A stretch of DNA of 64,000 nt from Rhodothermaceae bacterium Tc-Br11_B2g6_7 (lineage in GTDB: Bacteria; Bacteroidota; Rhodothermia; Rhodothermales; Salinibacteraceae). The notes below the pieces were generated by a model. The model made no database searches. It saw nothing but the letters and a program-made list of their open reading frames with translations, and was not told the origin of the DNA. Where the stretch lies: NCBI GenBank assembly GCA_001564055.1, contig LKNB01000007.1, positions 19,668 through 83,667 on the forward strand. The letters are read 5' to 3'. Each line of letters begins with the position of its first letter. Position 1 is the stretch's first letter. A program made the position numbers and the translations under genes. Below, piece by piece: positions 25,024 through 32,979 of this stretch.

Positions 25024-25941
25024 CTATGCCAGGGGCTTCGCGGCGGCGCGGATCGCCTCGTCCACCGACTGCGCGTAGCCGGATCCAAAGATGTTCAAAT
25101 GGTTTAGCAGGTGGTACAGGTTGTACACCGGGCGTCGGGTAGCATACCCCTGCTCCAACGGCCAAGCGTCGTCGTAGGCCGCGTAGAACTGCGGGCTGAA
25201 CCGACCAAACAGCTCCGTCATGGCCAGGTCTACCTCGCGGTGGCCGTGATAGACGGCCGGGTCGATGAGCGCAGCGCCGCGAGCGCCGGTCATCAGCACG
25301 TTCCCGCCCCAGAGGTCGCCGTGTACGAGCGACGGCGGTGGCGTGGCCGGGAGCAATGTAGGCAGCCCCTCCAGTAGTTGCGTGAACGGCGCATCCCAGG
25401 CCGCACGCCACAGACCACGCTCGCGCGCCCACGCCGCCTGCGGCTCCAGGCGGCAGGCCCGGAAGAACGCCGGCCAGGTGTCATGCCAGGTGTTCTGCTG
25501 CGGCATTTCGCCGATAAAATTGTCGTCTGGGAAACCGTATCGCGGATCTCCATTCCGAATTTCACCCTGAACCTCTTCATCCGGTACGCGGTGCAGCATG
25601 GCCAGGCCCTGACCCAGCGTGCGCGCATGCGCTTCCGTGGGAGCTGTACTGTCGATCCACGGGGTAATGAGAAAGCCGGGGTCATCACCATCCGCGGGAG
25701 CCGCCGCCACAGGCGCAGGAATACGGAGCTCGTCGGCCCGGGCGGCCAGCGCGCGCAGCCCCTCAGCCTCCGGCATAAATGTTTGCGCGTTGGGTCCCGT
25801 TGCCCACTTGGCAAAAAAGGAGCCCGCGTCTGTATCCAGCCGTGCTGTAGCGCTACGCCCCCCACCAACGGACGCTGCGTTGGTCACAACAGCACCAACG
25901 GCCTTTTCCAAGGTTGAAGCGAGGACGGGGGGGATCTCCAT
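25024..25941 (-). CDS. Fructosamine/ketosamine 3-kinase family protein
   Basis: 305-residue kinase of the FN3K/APH fold, which phosphorylates sugar adducts on protein amino groups so that they detach (deglycation). Visible: the Lys of FFAKWAT, GLRALAARADELRIPAP, the catalytic loop LVHGDLWGGNVL and metal motif IDPAVYHGHREVDLAMTELF, a family hallmark, then the YNLYHLLNHLNIFG C-terminal block. Bacterial members often prefer ribulosamines or erythrulosamines. The upstream gene in the same orientation, 51 bases away, is a low-molecular-weight phosphatase, and the two probably form an operon. Confidence 0.92.
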   Translation of the reverse strand: MEIPPVLASTLEKAVGAVVTNAASVGGGRSATARLDTDAGSFFAKWATGPNAQTFMPEAEGLRALAARADELRIPAPVAAAPADGDDPGFLITPWIDSTAPTEAHARTLGQGLAMLHRVPDEEVQGEIRNGDPRYGFPDDNFIGEMPQQNTWHDTWPAFFRACRLEPQAAWARERGLWRAAWDAPFTQLLEGLPTLLPATPPPSLVHGDLWGGNVLMTGARGAALIDPAVYHGHREVDLAMTELFGRFSPQFYAAYDDAWPLEQGYATRRPVYNLYHLLNHLNIFGSGYAQSVDEAIRAAAKPLA

Positions 25942-25992
25942 AGGGCTGCGATCGATTCCGACGTATGAGCGCTATAAAGGTACGGTCAATGC

Positions 25993-26541
25993 TTACGCAT
26001 CAGCCGCGGGCGCGGTGGTCATCTCGTCTTCGAGGTCGTACTCTTCAACCAGCCGGTGGAGCAGCAGCCGGGCGGTCCGTTCCACAATCGCGTATACGTT
26101 CTCGAAGCCATCCGTCCCGCCGTAGTACGGGTCCGGCACCTGGTAATTCTCCGGCTCGGGGTCAAACTCACGAAAAAGGCGAACCTTGTGGGCGTAAGCG
26201 TCTTCGTCGTCCAGCGCGAGTACGTCTTTCAGGTTAGACTTGTCCATGGTGAAGATGTGATCGTACATGGCGAGGTCCTCCGCCTGAAACTGCTGCGCCC
26301 GGTGCTCTTCAAGCGAAAGGCCGTGCTCCTGTGCCGTCTGCCGCATCCGGGCATCAGCCTGCTCCCCGACATGCCACTGGCCCGTCCCAGAAGAGGCGAC
26401 CTCGAAGTATGCCTCCAGGCCTGCCTGTTCCACAAGCGAACGGAAGACGCCTTCCGCCAGCGGACTCCGGCAGATGTTGCCGAGGCATACGAAGTTTACA
26501 CGGATAGGAAAGTCTTGGTCGGTTGCCCGTTGCGTTGCCAT
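25993..26541 (-). CDS. Low-molecular-weight protein-tyrosine-phosphatase family enzyme
   Basis: 182-residue phosphatase with the signature loop CLGNICRSP (Cys19 nucleophile, Arg25) and the general-acid motif VPDPYYGG near residues 135-142. It is longer than the usual ~155 residues because of a nine-residue N-terminal extension and an acidic/Ala C-terminal tail (EDEMTTAPAADA). It is first in a two-gene unit with the ketosamine kinase, which suggests that it may act on sugar phosphates (free or protein-bound) in deglycation instead of on phosphotyrosine. Divergent from xseA with 56 bases between starts. Confidence 0.9.
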   Translation of the reverse strand: MATQRATDQDFPIRVNFVCLGNICRSPLAEGVFRSLVEQAGLEAYFEVASSGTGQWHVGEQADARMRQTAQEHGLSLEEHRAQQFQAEDLAMYDHIFTMDKSNLKDVLALDDEDAYAHKVRLFREFDPEPENYQVPDPYYGGTDGFENVYAIVERTARLLLHRLVEEYDLEDEMTTAPAADA

Positions 26542-26597
26542 GATAGGTTTGGGAGATTACCCGACAAATAATAATGTAGTTAACGAGACGCGAACAG

Positions 26598-27863
26598 ATG
26601 CCGCAAAGTTCAACCGCTGCCTCAAACGCGGCCACGCCATGTTACACCGTGGGTGAGCTGCTCCGTGGGCTACAGGCCACCCTCGACGCCCACCACAGCA
26701 ACGTTCGTGTGCAGGGGGAAATCACCAGCTGGACGCGTCACCGCTCCGGTCATTGCTACTACACGCTCGGCGACGGAGATGCCCAGATCGACTGCGTGAT
26801 GTGGCGCCATCAGGTCCGCTACGTCTTCTTTACCCCAAAGGAAGGAATGGAGGTGGAGGTCAAGGGCGACGCGTCGATCTACGAGCGGCTGGGGAAGCTG
26901 CAACTGGTGACGCGGTCGATGAAGATGGCTGGTGAAGGGGCGCTGCAGCAGGCGTTCGATAAACTCAAACAAAAGCTCACCGCAGAGGGATTGTTTGCGG
27001 ACGAGCACAAGCAACCGCTGCCCGCGATGCCGCGGGTTGTGGGCGTAATCACCGCGGGCGATAGCGCGGCGTTTCAGGATATCGTCTCCACGCTGGAGCG
27101 CCGCTTTCCGCTGGTCCACGTGCAGCTGGCATCCGTTACCGTGCAGGGCATGGATGCCGCACGGGAGATCGCAGGGGCCCTTCGGATGTTTGGCGCACGA
27201 GACCCGGAAGACCGCCCCGACGTGTTGATCGTGGGGCGCGGTGGGGGCGCGCAGGAGGACCTCTGGGCCTTCAACGAAGAAGCCGTCGCCCGGGCGCTCT
27301 TTGCGTGTCCGATTCCCACCATCAGTGCGGTAGGCCATGAGACGGATGTGTCCATTGCGGACCTCGTCGCGGACCGCCGCGCGGCGACGCCTACCATGGC
27401 AGCAGAGATCGCCGTGCCGGACCGCGTGGCGGTGGAGCAGCGCGTGGTGGCGCAGGCGCGCGCGCTTCGCACAGCAGTACAACAGCGGCTGCAGCAGGCA
27501 CGCGACCACGTGGTGGCCCTCACACAATCCCGAGCGTTTGCCCGTCCGCAGCAACTCATCGACGCGCACCGGACGCAGGTAAAGACCCTGCATGGCCGCC
27601 TCAGCCGTGCCACCCGCCACGTACACGCCCAAAACGCTGCCGCGGTGACTTCTCTTCAGCGGCAACTCGAACTGCTGGACCCTGAGCGGCCCCTGCGCCG
27701 AGGGTTTGCCCGCGTCGAGAAAGGCGAAGCGGCCATCATGCGGGCAGATGCGCTTCAGCCCGGCGACCGCGTCACGCTCCGGTTTGCCGATGGCGCGGTG
27801 CCGGCAGATGTGACCGCTCTTGAGGCAATGGATCCGGACGCACCCGGCACCAAAAACGCGTGA
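26598..27863 (+). CDS. xseA: Exodeoxyribonuclease VII large subunit
   Basis: 421 residues. With XseB degrades single-stranded DNA in both directions. N-terminal OB domain (YTVGELLRGLQATLDAHHSN, VRVQGEITSWTRHRSGHCYY), then the catalytic block GVITAGDSAAFQDIVSTLER, VLIVGRGGGAQEDLWAFN and ISAVGHETDVSIADLVADRR with the metal-binding acidic residues, and a C-terminal coiled coil. Length is slightly short of E. coli XseA (456) but complete. The xseB gene is about 1.1 kb downstream, separated by an SDR gene on the other strand. Confidence 0.96.
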   Translation: MPQSSTAASNAATPCYTVGELLRGLQATLDAHHSNVRVQGEITSWTRHRSGHCYYTLGDGDAQIDCVMWRHQVRYVFFTPKEGMEVEVKGDASIYERLGKLQLVTRSMKMAGEGALQQAFDKLKQKLTAEGLFADEHKQPLPAMPRVVGVITAGDSAAFQDIVSTLERRFPLVHVQLASVTVQGMDAAREIAGALRMFGARDPEDRPDVLIVGRGGGAQEDLWAFNEEAVARALFACPIPTISAVGHETDVSIADLVADRRAATPTMAAEIAVPDRVAVEQRVVAQARALRTAVQQRLQQARDHVVALTQSRAFARPQQLIDAHRTQVKTLHGRLSRATRHVHAQNAAAVTSLQRQLELLDPERPLRRGFARVEKGEAAIMRADALQPGDRVTLRFADGAVPADVTALEAMDPDAPGTKNA

Positions 27864-27881
27864 GGCTGGTGCGCCCCGTCG

Positions 27882-28658
27882 TCAGATCAGCGTGTGCGAC
27901 TGCCCCCCGTCCACGTTCAGGCAAGTGCCCGTCACCAGGCTGGCCCGGCTGGAGGCCAGGAAGGTCACCACGTCAGCCACCTCTTCTGCGCGCCCGAAAC
28001 GGCCGATGGGCAGGTTGTCGGCGATGAACTGCGCCATCTCCTCCGGCGCTTCCTTGACCCGGCGATCCCAGCTTCCACCGGGAAACCGAATGGACCCTGG
28101 CGCCACCGCGTTCGCCCGGATTCCTTCTTCTGCCAGCTCCAGCGCAATGATTTTGCTGAGGCTGTTGAGGGCCGCCTTGGTCGTGTTGTAGATGGAGAGG
28201 CCTGCGCCGCCGGCCTCCCGGCCAAAGATGGACGAGATAAAGATCACGCTCCCCTGCCCTGCTGCTCGCAGATGCGGAATGGCTGCCCGGGTGCAGCGCA
28301 CGTGCGACTTGAAGTTGAGATCGAGAATAGCGTCCCAGTCCGTATCCGTGGTTTCCTCAAACGGCTTCCGGCGGTTGCCGCCCACGTTGTTCACCACCAC
28401 ATCCAGCTGGCCGAAGCGCGAAACGACCGTATCGACCAGGCGGGCCGGCGCCTCCTGCTCCGTGAGGTCCAGCGGGACGGCGAGGACGTCTGTGCCGTGC
28501 GCCCGCAGCTCTTCCGCCGTTGCCGTCAGCGTCTCCTCGGTGCGGGCACAGATGGCCACGTGGCAGCCCTCGGCCGCAAGGCCTGCCGCAATCGCCTTTC
28601 CAATGCCGCGGCTGGCGCCTGTTACGAGGGCCACGTTTCCTGAGAGTCCAAGATCCAT
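27882..28658 (-). CDS. Short-chain dehydrogenase/reductase
   Basis: 258-residue classical SDR: cofactor motif TGASRGIGKA (TGxxxGxG), NNVGG (NNAG equivalent), catalytic Ser in FISSIFG, YNTTK (YxxxK), and PGSIRFPGG after it. CDVAICAR-like HVAICARTEET suggests NADP preference through the Arg. C-terminal LASSRASLVTGTCLNVDGGQ is typical for 3-oxoacyl-ACP reductase-like members, but FabG identity is not assured; substrate unknown. ATG 28658 is the family start; a longer open frame upstream runs through a simple repeat and is not credible. It sits between xseA and xseB on the opposite strand. Confidence 0.9.
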   Translation of the reverse strand: MDLGLSGNVALVTGASRGIGKAIAAGLAAEGCHVAICARTEETLTATAEELRAHGTDVLAVPLDLTEQEAPARLVDTVVSRFGQLDVVVNNVGGNRRKPFEETTDTDWDAILDLNFKSHVRCTRAAIPHLRAAGQGSVIFISSIFGREAGGAGLSIYNTTKAALNSLSKIIALELAEEGIRANAVAPGSIRFPGGSWDRRVKEAPEEMAQFIADNLPIGRFGRAEEVADVVTFLASSRASLVTGTCLNVDGGQSHTLI

Positions 28659-28703
28659 AGGTGTAGCGGGTTGATTAAGGATAATCGCGCAGCGGTGCGC
28701 TTT

Positions 28704-28738
28704 GTGATGCCGTGTGTGATGCCGTGTGTGATGCTGTG
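28704..28738. repeat. 12-bp tandem repeat, about three copies, in a 339-base gap
   Basis: GTGATGCCGTGT at 28704-28715 and 28716-28727, then GTGATGCTGTG at 28728-28738 with one change. It lies upstream of the SDR gene in the divergent space 28659-28997. I see no other gene, RNA or clear promoter in that space, which must hold the promoters of both the SDR gene and xseB. Confidence 0.85.
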
Positions 28739-28997
28739 CAAGGTACTGGTTGAGGCAGCCGTTCACAAGCGCACGTTCATCCCCTAAACACCGGTAGCAC
28801 GCATGCTCCCCTGGATTGCCTACCGCGAACGCACGCTTATTTCGCGCGTGAGGGGCACCGAGGCCCACAACTCAACAACGTGTAGCAGGCAAACCGAAAA
28901 CCTAATGAAGGTCCGTCAGTAAAGCATGTAGCACATACACTTCTGCTCCACCGTCGCCCCCTGGCTTGGAGCGTAACCTGATGTTTGTTCAATCGTT

Positions 28998-29204
28998 ATG
29001 GCTGAATCTACTCCCTCGTTTGATGCCGCCCTCCAGCGCCTGGAGGCCCGCGTAGCCATGCTTGAAGAGGGCAATGTGACGTTGGAAGAAGCCCTAACGG
29101 CGTATGAGGAGGGTATGGACGCCGCCAACGCGTGCCTTGCCCGGTTGCGGTCCGCCGAACTCCGCATCGACGCTATAGACCTTGACGCCTCGGCCTCGTC
29201 GTGA
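28998..29204 (+). CDS. xseB: Exodeoxyribonuclease VII small subunit
   Basis: 68-residue helical-hairpin protein that wraps the coiled coil of XseA. Typical pattern FDAALQRLEARVAMLEEGNV followed by TLEEALTAYEEGMDAANACL and a short acidic tail. The length is normal. Separated from xseA by the opposite-strand SDR gene, so it cannot share the xseA operon. Starts after a 339-base gap. Confidence 0.93.
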   Translation: MAESTPSFDAALQRLEARVAMLEEGNVTLEEALTAYEEGMDAANACLARLRSAELRIDAIDLDASASS

Positions 29205-29268
29205 GATAGCTGGACGCCTCCCTTGCTTTACCTCGCCTATCCCTTCACCTGATCCCCACACCCATACC

Positions 29269-29793
29269 ATGGCCACTAAAGACGCCCCACTGTTTCCGGA
29301 CATGCCGCCTCAGGCCCGATGCTGGATATATACAGCCACCGAGCCGATGAGCGCTGCGACGCAAAAATCTTTTTTGAAGCGAGCAGCTACCTTCTTCGAG
29401 GACTGGAGGTCCCACGGACGACCGGTACACGGCGATGCCGTCATTCGGGGCGATCGGTTCCTGATTGTAGCGGCCGAACTGAAGGGCGGTTATATTTCCG
29501 GCTGTGGGATCGACGCTTCCGTCGAGATGGTGGAGCAGACCGGCGAGGCGCTGAATGTATCGTGGCTCCCCGCGCTGATGGTCCTGTACCGCGACGCCGA
29601 CGGCACGGTGCAGCACGCCACCCGCTCGGAGTTTCGCGCGCTGGCCAAAGCCGGCGAAGTCACCTCGAAGACGCCGGTGTTCGACCCCACCGTGAATACC
29701 GTGGGCCAGCTACGCGCCGGTGCCTTTGAGCAGCCCGCCCATGCCTCCTGGCATGCCACCGCCTTCGGGCTTGCGAACCGACAGCCGGCGTAG
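29269..29793 (+). CDS. Conserved Bacteroidota protein of unknown function
   Basis: 174-residue soluble protein. It matches a family found across Bacteroidota (sometimes mislabelled ABC transporter ATPase) by the order ARCWIYTATEPMSAATQKSF, a helix ending FFEDWRSHG, RGDRFLIVAAEL and SGCGIDASVEMVEQ. No Walker motifs, so the ATPase label is not supported. The C-terminal half beyond residue ~100 is less conserved. ATG 29269 chosen because the upstream in-frame leader is Pro/His-rich and unlike the family. Lies between xseB and an L,D-transpeptidase, all on the plus strand. Confidence 0.75.
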   Translation: MATKDAPLFPDMPPQARCWIYTATEPMSAATQKSFLKRAATFFEDWRSHGRPVHGDAVIRGDRFLIVAAELKGGYISGCGIDASVEMVEQTGEALNVSWLPALMVLYRDADGTVQHATRSEFRALAKAGEVTSKTPVFDPTVNTVGQLRAGAFEQPAHASWHATAFGLANRQPA

Positions 29794-29857
29794 GCACGCT
29801 CCTTGCCTGCTTGGCACCTTGCACTAAACATCCCCGTCCATCTGCCAGATCTACCCG

Positions 29858-30817
29858 ATGAAGCCTCGTTTCCTGTCCCTCTTGGTGGCGCTCGCCGTGG
29901 TGCTCCTGGGGCCCCATGCGCTCCTGGCCCAGGGGTACATCAACCAGACGGAGATTGAGGAGGTGGTCAACTTTGAGAAGACCGACCTCGATCTCATTCC
30001 CGAAGTGTACTACGAGTATCACGTGCTGGCCAGCACACGCGGCAATAACGTCTTGGCCCGAGCCAATCTCTATCACCGGCTCGGCGACGGGGACGTTGAG
30101 AAAGGACGGAGGCGCGCGCGGGTGGTCGAACTCATCAACCGGCGCCTGGTGACTCAGCTTTCGATTGGGGATACGCTGGTCGTGCCCACGGAATTCGATG
30201 TCGACTTCCGTGCGTACGCACCCTTCCCCCGCTATTACCCGGGCGGCCGCTCGTTCGATAAGCTCTTTGTGCTCGATAAGACATCGCAGGCCTGGGCGGC
30301 GTACGAGTACGGCGAACTGGAACGCTGGGGCATTGTCAACACGGGCGATCCTACCCAATATCCGACGCCCAATGGGCGCTTCAATTTCAACTGGAAGACC
30401 GAGTACCGCGTCTCCTCGCTAAGCCCGCCCAACGAGCCATGGGAGATGTACTGGGTGTTCAACTTTCACGATGCGCGGGGCATCCATATTCACCAGTACC
30501 CCATGCCTACCGGCGGCCCCACCAGCCGCGGCTGTGTGCGGTTGGTTGATACCGATGCCGAGTGGATCTACAACTGGGCTGATCCGTGGCGCACCACTAC
30601 TGGCACCACGGGCGTGGGCAGTCGCCAGGGCCGCATCCTGGAGCAAGGTACGACGGTGCTGGTCATTGGGGATGACCCGGAGGGCGACCCGCAGCCGTTC
30701 TCGTTCCGCAACCGCTACCCCGTGCTGGAGCGGGTGCAACTCCCAGCGCATCCTTTCGATGTGGAGCCCGGCACGCCGCAGCAGGAGCACTTCGACCGGC
30801 TTCGAGCGTCACGTTAA
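29858..30817 (+). CDS. L,D-transpeptidase (YkuD domain)
   Basis: 319-residue exported enzyme that cross-links peptidoglycan stems or attaches proteins to them. Signal peptide (LLVALAVVLLGPHALLA, cleavage near AQG), an N-terminal region of ~100 residues without a clear LysM, then the YkuD catalytic domain with His210/His212 in GIHIHQYPMPTGG and nucleophile Cys226 in TSRGCVRLV. Aromatic-rich segment APFPRYYPGG precedes the catalytic fold. Convergent with lepB, with an inverted repeat between them. Confidence 0.9.
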   Translation: MKPRFLSLLVALAVVLLGPHALLAQGYINQTEIEEVVNFEKTDLDLIPEVYYEYHVLASTRGNNVLARANLYHRLGDGDVEKGRRRARVVELINRRLVTQLSIGDTLVVPTEFDVDFRAYAPFPRYYPGGRSFDKLFVLDKTSQAWAAYEYGELERWGIVNTGDPTQYPTPNGRFNFNWKTEYRVSSLSPPNEPWEMYWVFNFHDARGIHIHQYPMPTGGPTSRGCVRLVDTDAEWIYNWADPWRTTTGTTGVGSRQGRILEQGTTVLVIGDDPEGDPQPFSFRNRYPVLERVQLPAHPFDVEPGTPQQEHFDRLRASR

Positions 30818-30850
30818 GCGGCCGCTGCATCTCAGCACCCTCGCCACTAC

Positions 30851-30900
30851 AGCTGCGCTTGCTCCGCCTGTTTTAAAGGATTGGGCGGACAAGCGCAGCT
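30851..30900. terminator. Long inverted repeat between ldt and lepB, possible two-way terminator
   Basis: AGCTGCGCTTG-C-TCCGCC (30851-30868) pairs with GGCGGA-CAAGCGCAGCT (30884-30900): 17 bp with one bulge and a 15-base loop containing TTTTAAA. The right arm reaches the lepB stop codon. There is no T run directly after either arm, so termination is inferred from position between convergent genes only. Confidence 0.55.
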
Positions 30901-31990
30901 ATCGGATGCGGTGAAAGAGGCGGCTAAACCGCGGCATGGTGGCCTCGCCGTCCCAGGAGAAATACACCACGAGGGCCTTGCCAACGACGTGGTCCATGGG
31001 CACGAAGCCCCAGAAGCGGCTGTCCTCCGAGTTGTCGCGGTTGTCGCCCAGAACAAAGAAATAGTCCTGGGTAAAGGTGTATGAAGACACGTCCTCTCCG
31101 TCGATCTGGAAGGCCGCCCCATTACGCCCGGTGGCCCGGCCTTCAAAGCGACGAATCACCGGTTCATAGGCTCGCCAGTTCTCCTCCGTCAGGTCAACGG
31201 TCATCCCCGCAGCCGGGAGTACCAACGGACCGTAGTTGTCCGGGGTGAAGTCAGAGCCTTCCGGAAAGAGGCGCTGCCGATACTGCGGGTGCGGGCCACT
31301 GATATATGGCTGGACGTCGTTGACGTACGACCAACTCGCAATCTCGTCACTGGCCCGGCGCGTGGCGGTAACAGCGACCTCGTTTTCACTGGGGAGGGCA
31401 TGGGTGGTCGTTACCCCGATCTCGCGCAGGCGGGACCCAGGCAGGCGCGTGCGCTCGCTGTCCAGCGTCACACGCCAGAGGTGCTGCATCGTGTCCTTAA
31501 ACTCCAGCGGCGCCCCATCAATGAAGGGCACCTTGTCCTGAATAGCGATTTCCTCGCCAGGTAGCCCTATGACCCGTTTGATGTAGTGCATTTTACGATC
31601 CGTGGGGGCCTCCGGCTCAGGCCAGTTGAAGACGATGTTATCGTTGCGCTGCACCGACGAGAAGCCCGGGATCCGGGTGTAAGGTAGCCTGGGACTTGGC
31701 AAGTAGAGGTCGGTAAAGGGCACCCCCAGCGTCATAGGCAACCGGGGGCCGTAGTGCACCTTCGAGACGAAGAGGTAGTCGCCCACGAGCAGGCTCTTCT
31801 CCATGGACGGCGTCGGGATCCGGAAGAGATCGAAGAAGAGCGACCGGATAATGAGCACGATCACCACCGCAAAGATAATGGCTTCCAGCCATTCCCGGGT
31901 GGCGCTTTTTGTGGGGGCGTCCTCCCCCCGGCGGCGTGAACGGGCAGCGCCTGAGCGGCGGGACGATGGACGATCGGGCGCGTTGGCCAC
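30899..31990 (-). CDS. lepB: Signal peptidase I
   Basis: 363-residue membrane protease that removes signal peptides. N-terminal basic cytoplasmic tail, one membrane helix (AIIFAVVIVLIIRSLFFDLF, residues 37-56), catalytic Ser62 in IPTPSMEKSLLVGDYL and Lys138 in YIKRVIGLPGEE, then the C-terminal block VLGDNRDNSEDSRFWGFVP. An insertion of about 150 residues (~155-300) lies between the lysine and the GDNRDNS block, making it much longer than compact enzymes, as in many Bacteroidota. It is at the end of the run ileS-dksA-lspA-lepA-unknown-lepB. Confidence 0.95.
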   Translation of the reverse strand: MANAPDRPSSRRSGAARSRRRGEDAPTKSATREWLEAIIFAVVIVLIIRSLFFDLFRIPTPSMEKSLLVGDYLFVSKVHYGPRLPMTLGVPFTDLYLPSPRLPYTRIPGFSSVQRNDNIVFNWPEPEAPTDRKMHYIKRVIGLPGEEIAIQDKVPFIDGAPLEFKDTMQHLWRVTLDSERTRLPGSRLREIGVTTTHALPSENEVAVTATRRASDEIASWSYVNDVQPYISGPHPQYRQRLFPEGSDFTPDNYGPLVLPAAGMTVDLTEENWRAYEPVIRRFEGRATGRNGAAFQIDGEDVSSYTFTQDYFFVLGDNRDNSEDSRFWGFVPMDHVVGKALVVYFSWDGEATMPRFSRLFHRIR

Positions 31991-32115
31991 AGGCTTTCAG
32001 GATAAAGTGGAACAGGAAGGAGTGCGTGCAGTCAGGCCGGGGCAGGCGGTGCCTGGCAGGGCACGCCAGCGACATCAGGGCGGCGGGGCCGTCGTCCCGT
32101 GCGGCAATCCGTAGT

Positions 32116-32964
32116 TTATAGCTGGGGGCGGCCGCGGCGTAAGTTAGGCGGACGGATACGCTCAATGAAGTACGCCGATCCGTCGTATCCGGTATGCTGC
32201 CAGTGGTTAAACTCGCGGTCAAAGTAGTAATCCACATATGGGGCGGGTTCAACCTCCAGCAGAGGCTCCAGCAGCGCCTCCCGCAGTTCGGGTAAGCGAT
32301 CGCGCCAGCGGCTTTCCGCCATCAGAATGAGCCCCCGGTCTTCCGGACCGTTCACGTCCCTGATTTGCACAGCCATGCTGTCGTTCACCACGAGGGCGTA
32401 GACAAATTGAGGCGATGGCTCTCCGGACGCCCGCTGGCGCCCCAGTTCGGCCATGGTGACCGTGGGGTCGCCGAAGTGTGCCTGCAGCCGCGCCCGCAGG
32501 TGAGGGGTCTGGGTGGTGTCCAACTGGGCCAGGCCTTGGCTGCCCATATACCCAAGGTACGACCAGGAGCTATTGCCGTAGGCCTGTTCGAACCAGCCGA
32601 ATTCGAAGTGGCGTACGTGGCGCACCGCCTCCACGACCAGCGGCGCCGGGCCCTCCGCCTCCTCTTCGTACGTAACCCCCGGCGTGCGAGCCGCCAGCCA
32701 CGGGCCCAGGGTATCGGCTGCGGTGGGCAGCAAGCGCGCAGGGCGTCCGGGAAATCCGTCCTTCGTCTCCCTCAGAAACCGCCGCACGCGCTCTTGCGCA
32801 ATCGCTTGCTGATACTGCTCAATGAGGGCATGCGCACCACGGTCGCCCTCGGTCTGCGCTGTAGCCGAGGTGGGTATCATCCACAGCACCAGGCCTGCCA
32901 GCACCAGCCACAAGCAGCTATTCCTATCAGGTCCACCCTTCGTACGTTTGATGCTCCCGCGCAT
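32116..32964 (-). CDS. Secreted protein of unknown function
   Basis: 282-residue protein I do not recognise. Residues 17-36 form a signal peptide (CLWLVLAGLVLWMIPTSATA, cleavage before QTEG). The mature part is rich in Glu, Arg and aromatics, with FGWFEQAYGNSSWSYLGYMG near the middle, a stretch QFVYALVVNDSMAVQIRDVN that looks like beta strands, and a Tyr-rich end PYVDYYFDREFNHWQHTGYD. No catalytic motif, lipobox or membrane helix beyond the signal. It starts 15 bases after lepA and is 125 bases upstream of lepB on the same strand, so it is probably co-transcribed with both. Envelope location is inferred. Confidence 0.7.
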   Translation of the reverse strand: MRGSIKRTKGGPDRNSCLWLVLAGLVLWMIPTSATAQTEGDRGAHALIEQYQQAIAQERVRRFLRETKDGFPGRPARLLPTAADTLGPWLAARTPGVTYEEEAEGPAPLVVEAVRHVRHFEFGWFEQAYGNSSWSYLGYMGSQGLAQLDTTQTPHLRARLQAHFGDPTVTMAELGRQRASGEPSPQFVYALVVNDSMAVQIRDVNGPEDRGLILMAESRWRDRLPELREALLEPLLEVEPAPYVDYYFDREFNHWQHTGYDGSAYFIERIRPPNLRRGRPQL

Positions 32965-32979
32965 GATGGGGTGGTATGA

